Below the pieces are notes generated by a model. It saw only the letters and a program-made list of their open reading frames with translations. It was not told the DNA's origin and did not search any database. Shown piece by piece: positions 27,878 through 38,166 of a stretch of DNA of 64,000 nucleotides (position 1 is the first letter of the stretch; each line of letters starts with the position of its first letter). The DNA is from JAHFPN01 sp963765745 (lineage in GTDB: Bacteria; Pseudomonadota; Alphaproteobacteria; Rhizobiales; Xanthobacteraceae). The translations under genes were made by a program, and so were the position numbers. The DNA is taken from the NCBI GenBank assembly GCA_963765745.1, contig CAVXXM010000003.1:744001-808000 (forward strand). The letters are read 5' to 3'.

Positions 27878-28912
27878 ATGGATTTTCGCAAAGACATCAT
27901 CGAGGCGATCGGCCACACGCCTCTGATTCAGCTCTGGCGCGCCTCGCAGGCGACCGGTTGCAATATTCTCGGCAAGGCCGAGTTCATGAACCCGGGCCAG
28001 TCGGTGAAAGACCGGCCGGCGCGCCAGATGATTCTCGACGCGGAGAAACGCGGCGAGCTCAAGGCCGGCGGCTTGGTGGTCGAGGCCACCGCGGGCAATA
28101 CCGGCATCGGGCTCGCGCTCGTTGCCAACGCGCGCGGCTACCGGACGCTGATCGTCATTCCCGAGACGCAAAGCCAAGAAAAGAAAGACATGCTTCGCCT
28201 GTGCGGTGCGGAGCTCGTGGAAGTGCCGGCGGTGCCCTATGCCAATCCGAACAATTACCAGCACATCGGCAGGCGGCTCGCCGCCAAGCTGCGCAAAACC
28301 GAGAAGAACGGCGTGCTGTTCGCCGATCAGTGGAACAACCTAGACAATCGCAAGGCGCATTATCTTTCGACCGGCCCGGAAATCTGGCAGCAGACCGATG
28401 GCAAGGTGGACGCCTTCATCTGTTCCATCGGCACCGGCGGTACACTGGCGGGTGTTTCCGGCTATCTGCGCGAGAAGAAGAAGGACATTCTCATCGGCTG
28501 CGCCGATCCGCATGGCGCGGCCATGTTCAACCTGTTCGCGCATGGCGAGGCCAAGGCATCGCCCGGCGGCTCGATCACCGAAGGCATCGGTCTCGGCCGG
28601 GTCACGGCGATGATCGCCGATATCAAGGTCGAGAAACCCTATCTGATCCCCGATGAGGAGGCGGTAACGGCCGTGTTCGAACTGCTGCAGCACGAGGGCC
28701 TGTGCATGGGCGGTTCGACCGGCATCAACGTCGCCGGTGCGATCCGGCTCGCCAAGGAGCTGGGACCGGGCCACACCATCGTGACCATCCTCGCCGACTA
28801 CGGCACGCGTTATCAGTCGAAGCTGTTCAACCCGGCCTTCCTGCGCCAGAAGAAGCTGCCGGTGCCCGAATGGCTCGAGCGCAAGGTGGACGTGCCCAGC
28901 GTGTTCGAGTGA
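27878..28912 (+). CDS. cysK: Cysteine synthase-family PLP enzyme
   Basis: Makes L-cysteine from O-acetylserine and sulfide (or thiosulfate). The 344-residue beta-family PLP enzyme carries the Schiff-base lysine in NPGQSVKDRPA near residue 43, the substrate loop EATAGNTGIGLA near 70-80 and the PLP-phosphate loop SIGTGGTLAGVSGY near 186-200. It is followed after 4 bp by sseA on the same strand. The long C-terminal segment (about 310-344) is seen in a subgroup of alphaproteobacterial homologues; a related reaction with another nucleophile is possible. Confidence 0.85.
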   Translation: MDFRKDIIEAIGHTPLIQLWRASQATGCNILGKAEFMNPGQSVKDRPARQMILDAEKRGELKAGGLVVEATAGNTGIGLALVANARGYRTLIVIPETQSQEKKDMLRLCGAELVEVPAVPYANPNNYQHIGRRLAAKLRKTEKNGVLFADQWNNLDNRKAHYLSTGPEIWQQTDGKVDAFICSIGTGGTLAGVSGYLREKKKDILIGCADPHGAAMFNLFAHGEAKASPGGSITEGIGLGRVTAMIADIKVEKPYLIPDEEAVTAVFELLQHEGLCMGGSTGINVAGAIRLAKELGPGHTIVTILADYGTRYQSKLFNPAFLRQKKLPVPEWLERKVDVPSVFE

Positions 28913-28916
28913 AGCC

Positions 28917-29780
28917 ATGAAATCCGGGACATCAGACCGAGGCCGTTGGATGGTAGCGATCCCGTGGCTCGCCGAAAACCTCGGCGATCCGAACCTCGTG
29001 GTCGTCGATGGCTCGTATTATCTCCCCGCCATGAAGCGCGACGCACGCGCCGAATATCTCGCCGGGCACATTCCGGGCGCGATGTTCTTCGACATCGACG
29101 AGATCGCCGATCATTCGAACAAGCTTCCGCACATGCTGCCGGACGCGGAGACTTTCGCCAAACACATGGCCCGTCTCGGCATCGGCGACGGTATGAAGAT
29201 CGTGGTCTATGACGGCGGTGGGCTTTTTTCAGCGCCGCGCGTGTGGTGGACGTTGCGGCTGTTCGGCGCCAGGGACGTCAAGATTCTCGACGGCGGCATG
29301 CCGCAATGGCGCGCCGAATTGCGTCCGGTCGAGAGCGGGCCGGTCACGCGTCCTCCCGCGCATTTCACGCCGCACTTCGAGCCGTCCTGGGTCGCGGACA
29401 TTGCCAAAGTCGAGAAAGTATTAGGCAGCGGCGCGGCGCAGGTGGTCGACGCACGGTCGGCCGAGCGCTTCCGCGGCGAGGCGGCGGAGCCGCGGCCGGG
29501 CGTGCGCTCGGGCCGCATGCCGGGCAGCAAGAACGTGCCGGTCGCCGGCGTCGTCGAGAACGGCCGGCTGGCGAGTCTGGAGAAGATCAAGGCCGCGTTC
29601 GCCGCGGGCGGCGTCGATCCGGACCAGCCGATCATCACCAGCTGCGGCTCGGGCGTGACGGCGGCGACGTTGTGGCTCGCGCTCGACGCGATCGGCAAGC
29701 CGCCGCAGGCGCTCTATGACGGCAGCTGGTCCGAGTGGGGCTCGCTGCCGGACAAGCCGCTGAAAACCGGCGCCGACTAG
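28917..29780 (+). CDS. sseA: 3-mercaptopyruvate sulfurtransferase
   Basis: Two-domain rhodanese that moves sulfur from 3-mercaptopyruvate to thiol or cyanide acceptors. The 287-residue protein has an inactive N-terminal rhodanese domain (VVVDGSYYLP to PQWRAELR) and a catalytic C-terminal domain with CGSGVTAATLW near residue 243; CG(S/A)GVT marks mercaptopyruvate specificity. ATG 28917 lies 4 bp after the cysteine synthase stop; ATG 28950 (MVAIPWLAENLGDP) fits the family start better and is an alternative. The 3' end overlaps the convergent VOC gene by 4 bp. Confidence 0.9.
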   Translation: MKSGTSDRGRWMVAIPWLAENLGDPNLVVVDGSYYLPAMKRDARAEYLAGHIPGAMFFDIDEIADHSNKLPHMLPDAETFAKHMARLGIGDGMKIVVYDGGGLFSAPRVWWTLRLFGARDVKILDGGMPQWRAELRPVESGPVTRPPAHFTPHFEPSWVADIAKVEKVLGSGAAQVVDARSAERFRGEAAEPRPGVRSGRMPGSKNVPVAGVVENGRLASLEKIKAAFAAGGVDPDQPIITSCGSGVTAATLWLALDAIGKPPQALYDGSWSEWGSLPDKPLKTGAD

Positions 29781-30310
29781 CGCGCGTCGGCAGCTTCTTT
29801 CAAGCGGCCAGCCTTCTCCTTGCTCCAGCTCGCGAGCAAGCCGTGCGCTTCGTTCTTGAAGCGGGCCATCTCCTCGGGCGTCGAGGACTCGGCGGTAAGC
29901 TCCAGGCGAATTCCGTTCGGGTCGAAGAAATAGATCGACTGCACGAAGCCGTGATCGGTAATGCCGAGCACTTTCACACCGGCCGCCTGCAGCCGAGCCC
30001 GCGCCGCCAGCACGTCATCGACGCTCTTCATTTTGAGCGCGAGGTGGTTGACCCAGGGCGGCGTATTGGGCGATGGCAAGGGCTTGGTGTTGTCCCCGAG
30101 ATCGAAGAAGCCGATGCAGGAGCCGTCGGCCATTTCGAAGAAGATATGCACATAGGGGCAGTGCTCGCCGGTGCTGGGCACCACGTCGAGCTTCATGGTC
30201 ATCACCAGCGGCAGGCCGAGCAGGTCTTCGTAGAAGCGCCGCGTCTCCTCGGCGTCGCGGCAGCGATAGGCGAAATGGTGCAGGCCGTGGATCGTGGCCA
30301 TCTTGTTCAT
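29777..30310 (-). CDS. VOC (glyoxalase/bleomycin-resistance) family protein
   Basis: A 177-residue vicinal-oxygen-chelate protein with two beta-alpha-beta-beta-beta units: HGLHHFAYRCRDAEETRRFYE with a metal-type His, EHCPYVHIFFEMADGSCIGFFD, WVNHLALKMKSVDDVLA and DHGFVQSIYFFDPNGIRLEL with a C-terminal Glu. It may be a dioxygenase or a glyoxalase-like enzyme; the substrate is not predictable. ATG 30310 is preferred because GGAG precedes it. It sits within the sulfur block but on the opposite strand. Confidence 0.8.
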   Translation of the reverse strand: MNKMATIHGLHHFAYRCRDAEETRRFYEDLLGLPLVMTMKLDVVPSTGEHCPYVHIFFEMADGSCIGFFDLGDNTKPLPSPNTPPWVNHLALKMKSVDDVLAARARLQAAGVKVLGITDHGFVQSIYFFDPNGIRLELTAESSTPEEMARFKNEAHGLLASWSKEKAGRLKEAADAR

Positions 30311-30415
30311 CGGAGTTCTCCTGCCCTCACCACTTCGGAAGCTGCGAAACATGCCACAAAATCCGCTTACCTGCATGGGCAAGCGCCGGTGCTATAATCC
30401 AGCGCGAGGTACAAG

Positions 30416-31453
30416 ATGATCTTCCGCCAACTCTTCGACGCGGTCTCCGGGACCTACACCTATCTGCTCGCCAGCCGGCGCGGCGGCGAGGCGTTGATCA
30501 TCGACCCGGTGATTGAGAAGGTCGATCGTTACCTGCAGTTGGTGAACGAGCTCGACGTTCGGCTGGTCAAGGCCGTGGATACGCACATGCACGCGGATCA
30601 CGTCACCGGGCTTGGCGCGCTGCGCGACCAGACGCGCTGCATCACCGTCATGGGCGAGCAAACCAAGGCCGACGTGGTGTCGATGCGCGTCGCCGAGGGC
30701 GACCAGGTGAAGATCGAGGGCGTGTCGCTCGACGTGCTCTACACGCCCGGCCACACCGACAACTCTTACAGCTATCTCATGGGCGACCGGGTGTTCACCG
30801 GCGACACCTTGCTCATCCGCGGCACCGGCCGGACCGATTTCCAGAACGGCGACGCGCGCGCGCAATACGATTCGATCTTCAACAAGTTGCTCAAACTGCC
30901 GGAGGAAACGCTCGTCCTGCCGGCGCACGACTACAAGGGCGAGACCGTCTCCACCATCGGTGAGGAGAAGCGCTTCAATCCGCGGCTGCAGGTGAAGTCG
31001 ATCGACGATTATGTCGAACTGATGGGCAACCTCAAGCTCCCGAACCCGAAAATGATGGACGTGGCGATCCCGTCGAATATGCGGGTCGGCATGCACCAGG
31101 AGGAAATCGCGCGGCGCGGCTGGGCGCTCTCGGCGCGCGACGCGATAAAGCTGGTGGGGCGAAAGGACGTCGCGCTCGTCGATCTGCGCGAAGACAGCGA
31201 GAGGCAGAAGCACGGGATCATTCCGGAATCCTTGCACCTTCCCTACCCAAACCTTCTGGATCACGTGCGGCCCGGCAGCCTCCTACATCAGCTCGCGGCC
31301 GATACCGGCAAGCGCATCGTGTTCTATTGCGCTTTCGGCGAGCGCTCGGCCATGGCGGTGCAGGCGGCGCAAGACGCGGGGCTCTTATCTGCGATCCACA
31401 TCCAGGGCGGCATGGACGCCTGGAAAAAGGCGGACGGGCCGGTTGCGCGCTGA
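30416..31453 (+). CDS. MBL-fold persulfide dioxygenase (ETHE1-like) fused to rhodanese
   Basis: Predicted glutathione-persulfide dioxygenase with a built-in sulfurtransferase. The N-terminal metallo-beta-lactamase domain (about 1-230) has THMHADHVTG near residue 56, GHTDNSY, the ETHE1-type GTGRTDFQNGDA and LPAHDYKG. The C-terminal rhodanese domain (about 240-345) has VDLREDSERQKHGIIP and the active-site Cys in FYCAFGERSAM. Such fusions convert sulfane sulfur to sulfite and thiosulfate. Together with YeeE/YedE, cysteine synthase and SseA it makes this a sulfide/persulfide-handling region. It ends 8 bp from the convergent aapP. Confidence 0.87.
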   Translation: MIFRQLFDAVSGTYTYLLASRRGGEALIIDPVIEKVDRYLQLVNELDVRLVKAVDTHMHADHVTGLGALRDQTRCITVMGEQTKADVVSMRVAEGDQVKIEGVSLDVLYTPGHTDNSYSYLMGDRVFTGDTLLIRGTGRTDFQNGDARAQYDSIFNKLLKLPEETLVLPAHDYKGETVSTIGEEKRFNPRLQVKSIDDYVELMGNLKLPNPKMMDVAIPSNMRVGMHQEEIARRGWALSARDAIKLVGRKDVALVDLREDSERQKHGIIPESLHLPYPNLLDHVRPGSLLHQLAADTGKRIVFYCAFGERSAMAVQAAQDAGLLSAIHIQGGMDAWKKADGPVAR

Positions 31454-31460
31454 GCGCGCC

Positions 31461-32183
31461 TCAGTGCAAGATTTGGCTCAGGAACAGCTTGGTTCGTTCG
31501 TGCTGCGGATGATCGAAGAATTCCTTGGGCGAATTGGCTTCGATGATCTGGCCCGCGTCCATGAAAATGACGCGGTTGGCGACCTGACGCGCGAAGCCCA
31601 TCTCGTGGCTCACCACCAGCATGGTCATGCCGTCCTCGGCGAGCGAGACCATGGTGTCGAGCACTTCTTTCACCATTTCCGGGTCAAGCGCCGAGGTCGG
31701 CTCGTCGAACAGCATTATTTTCGGGTTCATACATAAGGCGCGGGCGATGGCGACGCGCTGCTGCTGACCGCCCGATAGCTGGCCCGGATACTTGTGCGCT
31801 TGTTCGGGAATTTTCACCCGTTTCAGATACTTCATGGCGATCTCGTCGGCTTCGTGCTTGGGCATTTTGCGCACCCAGATTGGCGCCAGCGTCAGGTTCT
31901 CCAGCACCGTCAAATGCGGGAACAGGTTGAAGTGCTGGAACACCATGCCGACCTCGCGGCGGATCTCGTCGATCTTCTTCAGATCCTCGGTGAGCTCGAC
32001 GCCGTCGACCAGGATGCGCCCCTTTTGGTGGCTCTCGAGCCGGTTGATGCAGCGGATCAGGGTGGATTTGCCCGAGCCGGACGGGCCGCAGATGACGATG
32101 CGCTCGCCGCGCAGCACTTTCAGATTGATGTCCTTCAGCACATGAAAATCGCCGTACCACTTGTGCACGTCGATCATTTCCAC
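31461..32183 (-). CDS. aapP: General L-amino acid ABC transporter, ATP-binding subunit
   Basis: Energises the Aap transporter for broad L-amino-acid uptake. The 240-residue ATPase has Walker A GPSGSGKST near residue 35, signature LSGGQQQRVAIARAL near 142, Walker B IMLFDEPTSALDP near 160 and the switch His in VVSHEMGFARQ. The best start is GTG 32183 (VEMIDVHKWYG), a little shorter at the N-terminus than other AapP proteins; an in-frame TGA lies just upstream. It is the last gene of aapJQMP, 38 bp after aapM. Confidence 0.93.
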   Translation of the reverse strand: MEMIDVHKWYGDFHVLKDINLKVLRGERIVICGPSGSGKSTLIRCINRLESHQKGRILVDGVELTEDLKKIDEIRREVGMVFQHFNLFPHLTVLENLTLAPIWVRKMPKHEADEIAMKYLKRVKIPEQAHKYPGQLSGGQQQRVAIARALCMNPKIMLFDEPTSALDPEMVKEVLDTMVSLAEDGMTMLVVSHEMGFARQVANRVIFMDAGQIIEANSPKEFFDHPQHERTKLFLSQILH

Positions 32184-32221
32184 AGCGGCCTGGTTGCCGG
32201 CGGATACAGGTGGTTCTCAAC

Positions 32222-33588
32222 TCATCGGCGCTTCCCTTCCGCCCCACGCCGCTCGAGGAACAGCGAATAGCGGGACATGCCGTAGCAGAACACGAAATAG
32301 ACCATGCCGGCGAAGGCGAAGCCGGTATAGAGCGTCACCGGCGAGGCCCAGTTCGGATCGGTGAAGGCGGCGCGCAGCTGGCCTAAGAAATCGAAGATCG
32401 CGACGATCAGCACGAGCGTGGTGTCCTTGAACAGGCCGATGAAGTTATTGACGATGCCGGGGATCACCAGCGTCAGCGCCTGCGGCAGAATGATGAGCGA
32501 CATGGTCTGCCAATAGCCGAGGCCGACCGCCATGGCGCCTTCATATTGGCCTTTGGGGATCGCTTGCAGGCCGCCGCGCACCACCTCGGCCATATAAGCG
32601 GCCGCAAACAGCGTGACGCCGACCAGCACTCGCAGCAGACCGTCGAAGCTCAAGCCCGTGGGCAGGAACAAGGGCAACATGTAGCTCGCGAAATAGAGCA
32701 CCGTGATCAGCGGCACGCCGCGCCAGAATTCGATGAAGATCACCGAGAAGAATCGCACGATCGGCATCGAAGAGCGGCGGCCGAGCGCGAGCAGGATGCC
32801 GAGCGGCAACGAGGCGACGATGCCGGTAATGGCGACCACGAGCGTGACCAGAAGCCCGCCCCAGAGCCGCGTCTCGACCGGCGGCAGTCCGAGGTTGATG
32901 TCGGCAGCGAGCAGCACGATGGCTAGCAGCACGAAGCTAGAGAGCATGGCGATCGCGAGCGTGCGGGCTTCCGCGCCGATTGCGCGTGCGATGGCGGAGG
33001 AGATCACAGTCAGCAGGAGCGCAGAGGCAATGAAATCGATCCAGAAACTCATGCGCAGACCGAATATCGCGGTGGAACCGACCACGGATTCCAAGTTCAC
33101 GAAGCGGCCGAGCACGAATTGCCGCATTTCGAGATTGCCGCCGGTCAGCAGCACGAAGGCAAGGACCGGGAAGACGGCGAAGAACAGGATCGCGTTCAGC
33201 CACTTGAACGGCGCCGAGGGGATCAGTAGCGGCGCGAGCAGGATCGCGCACAGGGCATAGACGGTATTCGGTCGCCAGCGCTCGGCGATCGGATAGAAGC
33301 CATAGACGAATTGGCCGAATTTGGCGTGCACGAACGGCCAGCAGGCTCCGGTGGCGTTGACGCAGGCGTCGCGGCTCTCCCCTTCCCAGACCGCGTCGAT
33401 GAACAGGAAGCGCACGATTGGCGGCAGCGCCAATGCAAGCAGCGCCGCGCAGATCAATGTCATGGTGATATTGAGCGGGCCGGAGAAAAAACGCTCGCGC
33501 ACGAAGCCGATGAGACCCCGCTCCGCCAAAGGCGGTGGCAGCGAGGCTACGAGTTCGCGGCGGATGAAGGCGCTGCTTGCGGCGGTGT

Positions 33589-33592
<4 letters not shown>
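32222..33592 (-). CDS. aapM: General L-amino acid ABC transporter, permease AapM
   Basis: Second inner-membrane permease of the Aap system. The 456-residue protein has many hydrophobic helices; the C-terminal half carries the BPD-type permease core with PLITVLYFASYMLPLF and the EAA-like loop YEGAMAVGLGYWQTMSLIILPQAL. It seems longer than typical AapM (about 380-400 as I recall), with additional central helices around VISSAIARAIGAEARTLAIA. Its ATG overlaps the aapQ stop by 4 bases. Confidence 0.9.
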
Positions 33593-34779
<1,187 letters not shown>

Positions 34780-34814
34780 TCCGGCGCTCCCCCGGCGCGG
34801 ACGTCACTCACTTC

Positions 34815-34840
34815 TGCGCGCCGGCGGTTGCCGGCGCGCA
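34815..34840. promoter_or_regulatory. Intercistronic hairpin between aapJ and aapQ
   Basis: A perfect 11-bp stem TGCGCGCCGGC / GCCGGCGCGCA with a 4-base loop lies in the 81-bp gap between receptor and permease genes. There is no T-run on the transcribed (minus) strand, so it is more likely to stabilise the upstream aapJ message or partly attenuate than to terminate fully. Confidence 0.7.
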
Positions 34841-34860
34841 TTGTCAAGTCGCTTCCGCGA

Positions 34861-35874
34861 TCAGCGGATCGGCGGCGAGTATTGGATTCCGCCCTTCGAC
34901 CAGAGGCGGTTCAGCCCGCGTTCGATACCCAGCCGCGAGCCCGGGCCGACGTTGCGGTCGAAGATCTCGCCGTAGTTGCCTACGTGCTTGATCATGCGCG
35001 CGGCCCAGGCGTTGCTGAGTCCGAGCAATTCGCCGAGCGCACCTTCGGTGCCGAGCAGGCGCTTGATGTCGGGGTTGGGCGACTTCAGCATCTCGGCGAT
35101 ATTCTTCGAGCTCACGCCGAGTTCCTCGGCGCCGACCAGGGCATAGACCGTCCACTTCACGAGGTCGAACCACTGATCGTCGTTGTGGCGCACCATCGGG
35201 CCGAGCGGCTCCTTGGAGATAACGTCTTTCAGGATCACATGATCGTCGAGCTTGGCGAGCTTCAGACGCATCGCGTAAAGCTGCGAGTGGTCGGAGGTGA
35301 ACACGTCGCAGCGCCCGGCCTCGTAGGCCTTGACGGTCTCGTCGGCGGTGGCGAAAGCGACCACCTCGTATTTCATCTTGTTGGAGCGGAAGAAGTCGGC
35401 AACGTTGAGCTCGGTGGTGGTGCCGGTCTGGGTGCAGACCGTGGCGCCGGAAAGCTCGAGCGCCGAATTTACTTTCAGCGACTTCTTCACCATGAAGCCT
35501 TGACCGTCGTAATAGGTGACGGCCGCGAAATTCAGCCCCATCTTGGTGTCGCGATCGAGCGTCCAGGTGGTGTTGCGCGACAGCACGTCGATCTCGCCGG
35601 ACTGCAGCGCCGTGAAGCGGTCCTTGGCGGAGAGCGGCGTGAATTTCACCTTGCTCGGATCGTCGAAGATCGCGGCGGCCAGCGCGCGGCAGACATCGAC
35701 GTCGAGGCCGGTCCAGGCGCCCTTGTCGTCGGGGGTCGAGAATCCCGGCAAGCCCTGGCTCACGCCGCACTGGACGAAGCCCTTGGCCTTGATCTGGTCG
35801 AGAACGCCGGCTTGCGCGGTGCCGGCGGCGCCAAGCGTAGCCGCGAGCGCAAGCGAGAACAGTACGCGTTTCAT
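34861..35874 (-). CDS. aapJ: General L-amino acid ABC transporter, periplasmic receptor AapJ
   Basis: Binds L-amino acids in the periplasm for AapQMP. The 337-residue protein begins with a Sec signal (MKRVLFSLALAATLGAAG, cleavage after AQA near 22) and shows the SBP family 3 core: VQCGVSQGLPGFSTPDDKG, WTGLDVDVCRALAAAIFDD, LSRNTTWTLDRDT and the C-terminal NYGEIFDRNVGPGS. ATG 35874 is chosen from the signal peptide; the open frame extends to 35991 but would bury it. A sigma-70-like promoter lies at 35974-36002. Confidence 0.94.
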   Translation of the reverse strand: MKRVLFSLALAATLGAAGTAQAGVLDQIKAKGFVQCGVSQGLPGFSTPDDKGAWTGLDVDVCRALAAAIFDDPSKVKFTPLSAKDRFTALQSGEIDVLSRNTTWTLDRDTKMGLNFAAVTYYDGQGFMVKKSLKVNSALELSGATVCTQTGTTTELNVADFFRSNKMKYEVVAFATADETVKAYEAGRCDVFTSDHSQLYAMRLKLAKLDDHVILKDVISKEPLGPMVRHNDDQWFDLVKWTVYALVGAEELGVSSKNIAEMLKSPNPDIKRLLGTEGALGELLGLSNAWAARMIKHVGNYGEIFDRNVGPGSRLGIERGLNRLWSKGGIQYSPPIR

Positions 35875-35973
35875 GGAGCAACCTTTCTCTGAATCGGATG
35901 CCGGCGAGCCAGCTCTGCGCAATTGGCCGCGCGCTTCGATCGGTACGCGAGCACCCTTCCCTTCGGAACCTCC

Positions 35974-36002
35974 ATCACAAGCCAAAGGCAAAGGCAGGTC
36001 AA
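35974..36002 (-). promoter_or_regulatory. Promoter of the aapJQMP operon
   Basis: On the minus strand TTGACC (36002-35997), a 17-base spacer, then TGTGAT (35979-35974). It predicts a leader of about 95 bases before aapJ at 35874. Confidence 0.42.
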
Positions 36003-36069
36003 GTGTTTAGGCGTCTGGCCGCCTTGACGCGACGCAATAGCGGGGCCTAATCGGCCGCGGAGAAACGAA

Positions 36070-37251
36070 ATGGCCAAGGCTGGGGGCAAGAAAGCGCGGG
36101 ACTGGCGGGTGGCGACCCGCCTGGTGCTCGCGGGGCGCAATCCGTTCGAGTTCGAGGGTTTCGTCAATACGCCGATCTATCGAGGCTCGACGGTGCTGTC
36201 GCCGACGGTGGCGCAGTTCGTCGGCCGCACCGGACGCTATCAATACGGGCGGCGCGGCACGCCGACGACCGACGCGCTTTCGGAAGGGCTCGCCGAGCTC
36301 GAAGGCGGCGCCGGCGTGGTGCTCACTCCCTCCGGTCTTTCCGCGATCACGGTCACGCTGCTGGCCTCCTTGAACGGCGGCGACCATGTGCTGGTGACCG
36401 ACTCCGCCTATGGCCCGACGCGCCACTTCTGCGACACGGTGCTGAAGCGGCTCGGGGTCGAGACCGGCTATTACGATCCGGTGATCGGCGCGGGGATCGC
36501 GAAGGAGTTCAAGGCCAACACCAAGGCGGTATTCGTCGAGGCGCCGGGCTCGCTCAGCTTCGAAATGCAGGACGTGCCGGCGATCGTGAAGGCCGCGCAC
36601 GCGCACGGCGCGGTCGTGCTCATGGACAATACCTGGGCGACGCCGGTCTACTTCCGGCCACACGAACATGGCGTCGATTTTTCGATCCAGGCCGGGACCA
36701 AATATCTCGGCGGCCACGCCGACGCGAATATCGGCTCGGTCTCGGCGATGGCCGAGCATTTTCCGAAACTGAAAGAGACTCACGGGAGCCTCGGCCTGTG
36801 TGCCGGACCCGAGGACGTGTTTCTGTCGCTGCGCGGCTTGCGTACGCTCGGCGTGCGGCTGCAGCGGCACATGGAGTCCGGCCTGAAGGTCGCGCGTTGG
36901 CTGAAGACGCGGCCCGAGATCTTGCGCGTCATGCACCCCGCGCTCGAGGACGACCCCGGTCATGCGATCTGGAAGCGCGATTTTGAAGGCGCCTGCGGGC
37001 TGTTCGCTTTCGTGCTCAAGCCGCGGCCGCAGCCGAAAGTCACGGCCTTCATCGAGGGGTTGGAGCTGTTCGGGATCGGCGCGTCCTGGGGCGGCTATGA
37101 GAGTCTCGCCATTCCGTTCGACGTCGCGAAGTTTCGCACCGCCACCAAATGGAATCCCGGCGGACCGTGCGTGCGGCTGCATGTCGGCCTGGAGGATCCG
37201 GACGATCTGATCGCGGATCTCGAAGCGGGACTGAAACGCCTCTCAAGCTAG
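36070..37251 (+). CDS. metC: Cystathionine beta-lyase
   Basis: PLP enzyme that splits cystathionine to homocysteine, pyruvate and ammonia in methionine synthesis. The 393-residue protein has the Cys/Met-metabolism core: PIYRGSTVLSP near 36-46, YQYGRRGTPTTDALSEGLAELEGG, MDNTWATPVYF, the Schiff-base Lys in QAGTKYLGGHADANIGS near 212, and the C-terminal GIGASWGGYESLAIPF characteristic of MetC. GGAG lies 8 bases upstream of ATG. It ends convergent with the PAP2 gene, 3 bp apart. No SAM riboswitch was seen in the short upstream region. Confidence 0.92.
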   Translation: MAKAGGKKARDWRVATRLVLAGRNPFEFEGFVNTPIYRGSTVLSPTVAQFVGRTGRYQYGRRGTPTTDALSEGLAELEGGAGVVLTPSGLSAITVTLLASLNGGDHVLVTDSAYGPTRHFCDTVLKRLGVETGYYDPVIGAGIAKEFKANTKAVFVEAPGSLSFEMQDVPAIVKAAHAHGAVVLMDNTWATPVYFRPHEHGVDFSIQAGTKYLGGHADANIGSVSAMAEHFPKLKETHGSLGLCAGPEDVFLSLRGLRTLGVRLQRHMESGLKVARWLKTRPEILRVMHPALEDDPGHAIWKRDFEGACGLFAFVLKPRPQPKVTAFIEGLELFGIGASWGGYESLAIPFDVAKFRTATKWNPGGPCVRLHVGLEDPDDLIADLEAGLKRLSS

Positions 37252-37254
37252 CTT

Positions 37255-38100
37255 TCAGATACGGCCATCCGCGGCGCTTTTGCTCGCGCGCGAGCGTGCG
37301 ACCGCGCTGCCGATCGAAACCACTAGCGCCACAATTCGTCGCATCGAGGGACCCGACATGGGCCGAATTGTTCCATCAGCGGTGATTTTGAGCGTGAGCC
37401 GGCGACGGGCGAAGGCGCGCACGACGAGGATCGCGCCAAGCGAGCCGAAGATCGCGCCGCCGATGGCATCGCTCGTGTAATGCGCGTCGAGCACGATGCG
37501 CGCCAGTGCGGCCAGGGCAGCAAGCACCAAGAACGGAACTCGCGCGCGCGGCCATAGCGCGGCGAGCACGACGGCTGCGGCAAACGCCGTGGTCGCGTGG
37601 CCCGACGGGAAACTCGCGGCCTCAACGGTCCAAGCGGCAGGATCGAAGGCAAGGTGACCCTGGCTGTCGAACGCCCACGGGCGCAAGCGCCCAATCACGC
37701 GCTTGAGGATCGAAACCGCAAGGCCGGGAGCGCCTACTGCAAGAAAAACGAGAACGAGGCGCAGCTGAAATACCGCGATGGCCGCTCGCGCCCAGCGCGG
37801 CAGATCGAAGCGCTCGAGCGCGAAGAGCAGCAAGATCGCGATCGCGACCGGCCAAAGAATGGTGCCGGACCAGCCGAAATAGTCGAGATACTCGAACGGC
37901 AGCTTGGGCCACCCAGGCAGGCGGCGCTGCCAGGCGATCGCAATGGGATCGACATACACGAAGGCCAGACCGAGCGCTGCCAGCGCGAGGGCAAGCACGA
38001 TCCACGTCCGCGGCCTGAACAGCGGCCGCGGCGCGATCGCGCGCGCGTTGCTTCGACGCCAGAACCGGAAGACGCCGGATTTCGCTGTGGCCCGTTCCAT
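37255..38100 (-). CDS. PAP2-family membrane phosphatase
   Basis: A 281-residue integral membrane protein with about six helices and the three phosphatase motifs: KRVIGRLRP near 133, ASFPSGHATTAFAAAV near 162 and ARIVLDAHYTSDAIGGAI near 199. Such enzymes dephosphorylate undecaprenyl pyrophosphate or other lipid phosphates at the outer face of the inner membrane. The substrate is not known. The C-terminal tail of about 45 residues is basic and outside the fold. Confidence 0.85.
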   Translation of the reverse strand: MERATAKSGVFRFWRRSNARAIAPRPLFRPRTWIVLALALAALGLAFVYVDPIAIAWQRRLPGWPKLPFEYLDYFGWSGTILWPVAIAILLLFALERFDLPRWARAAIAVFQLRLVLVFLAVGAPGLAVSILKRVIGRLRPWAFDSQGHLAFDPAAWTVEAASFPSGHATTAFAAAVVLAALWPRARVPFLVLAALAALARIVLDAHYTSDAIGGAIFGSLGAILVVRAFARRRLTLKITADGTIRPMSGPSMRRIVALVVSIGSAVARSRASKSAADGRI

Positions 38101-38166
38101 CGCCGAACCTATAACAGATACCCCGCCCCTGCATCGAGGCGCGGCACGGCTAGAACGGCGGTGGGA

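Noticed and set aside
36003..36069. A SAM-type riboswitch before metC
   Set aside because: The 60-70 base leader is too short and shows no conserved riboswitch core that I can identify.
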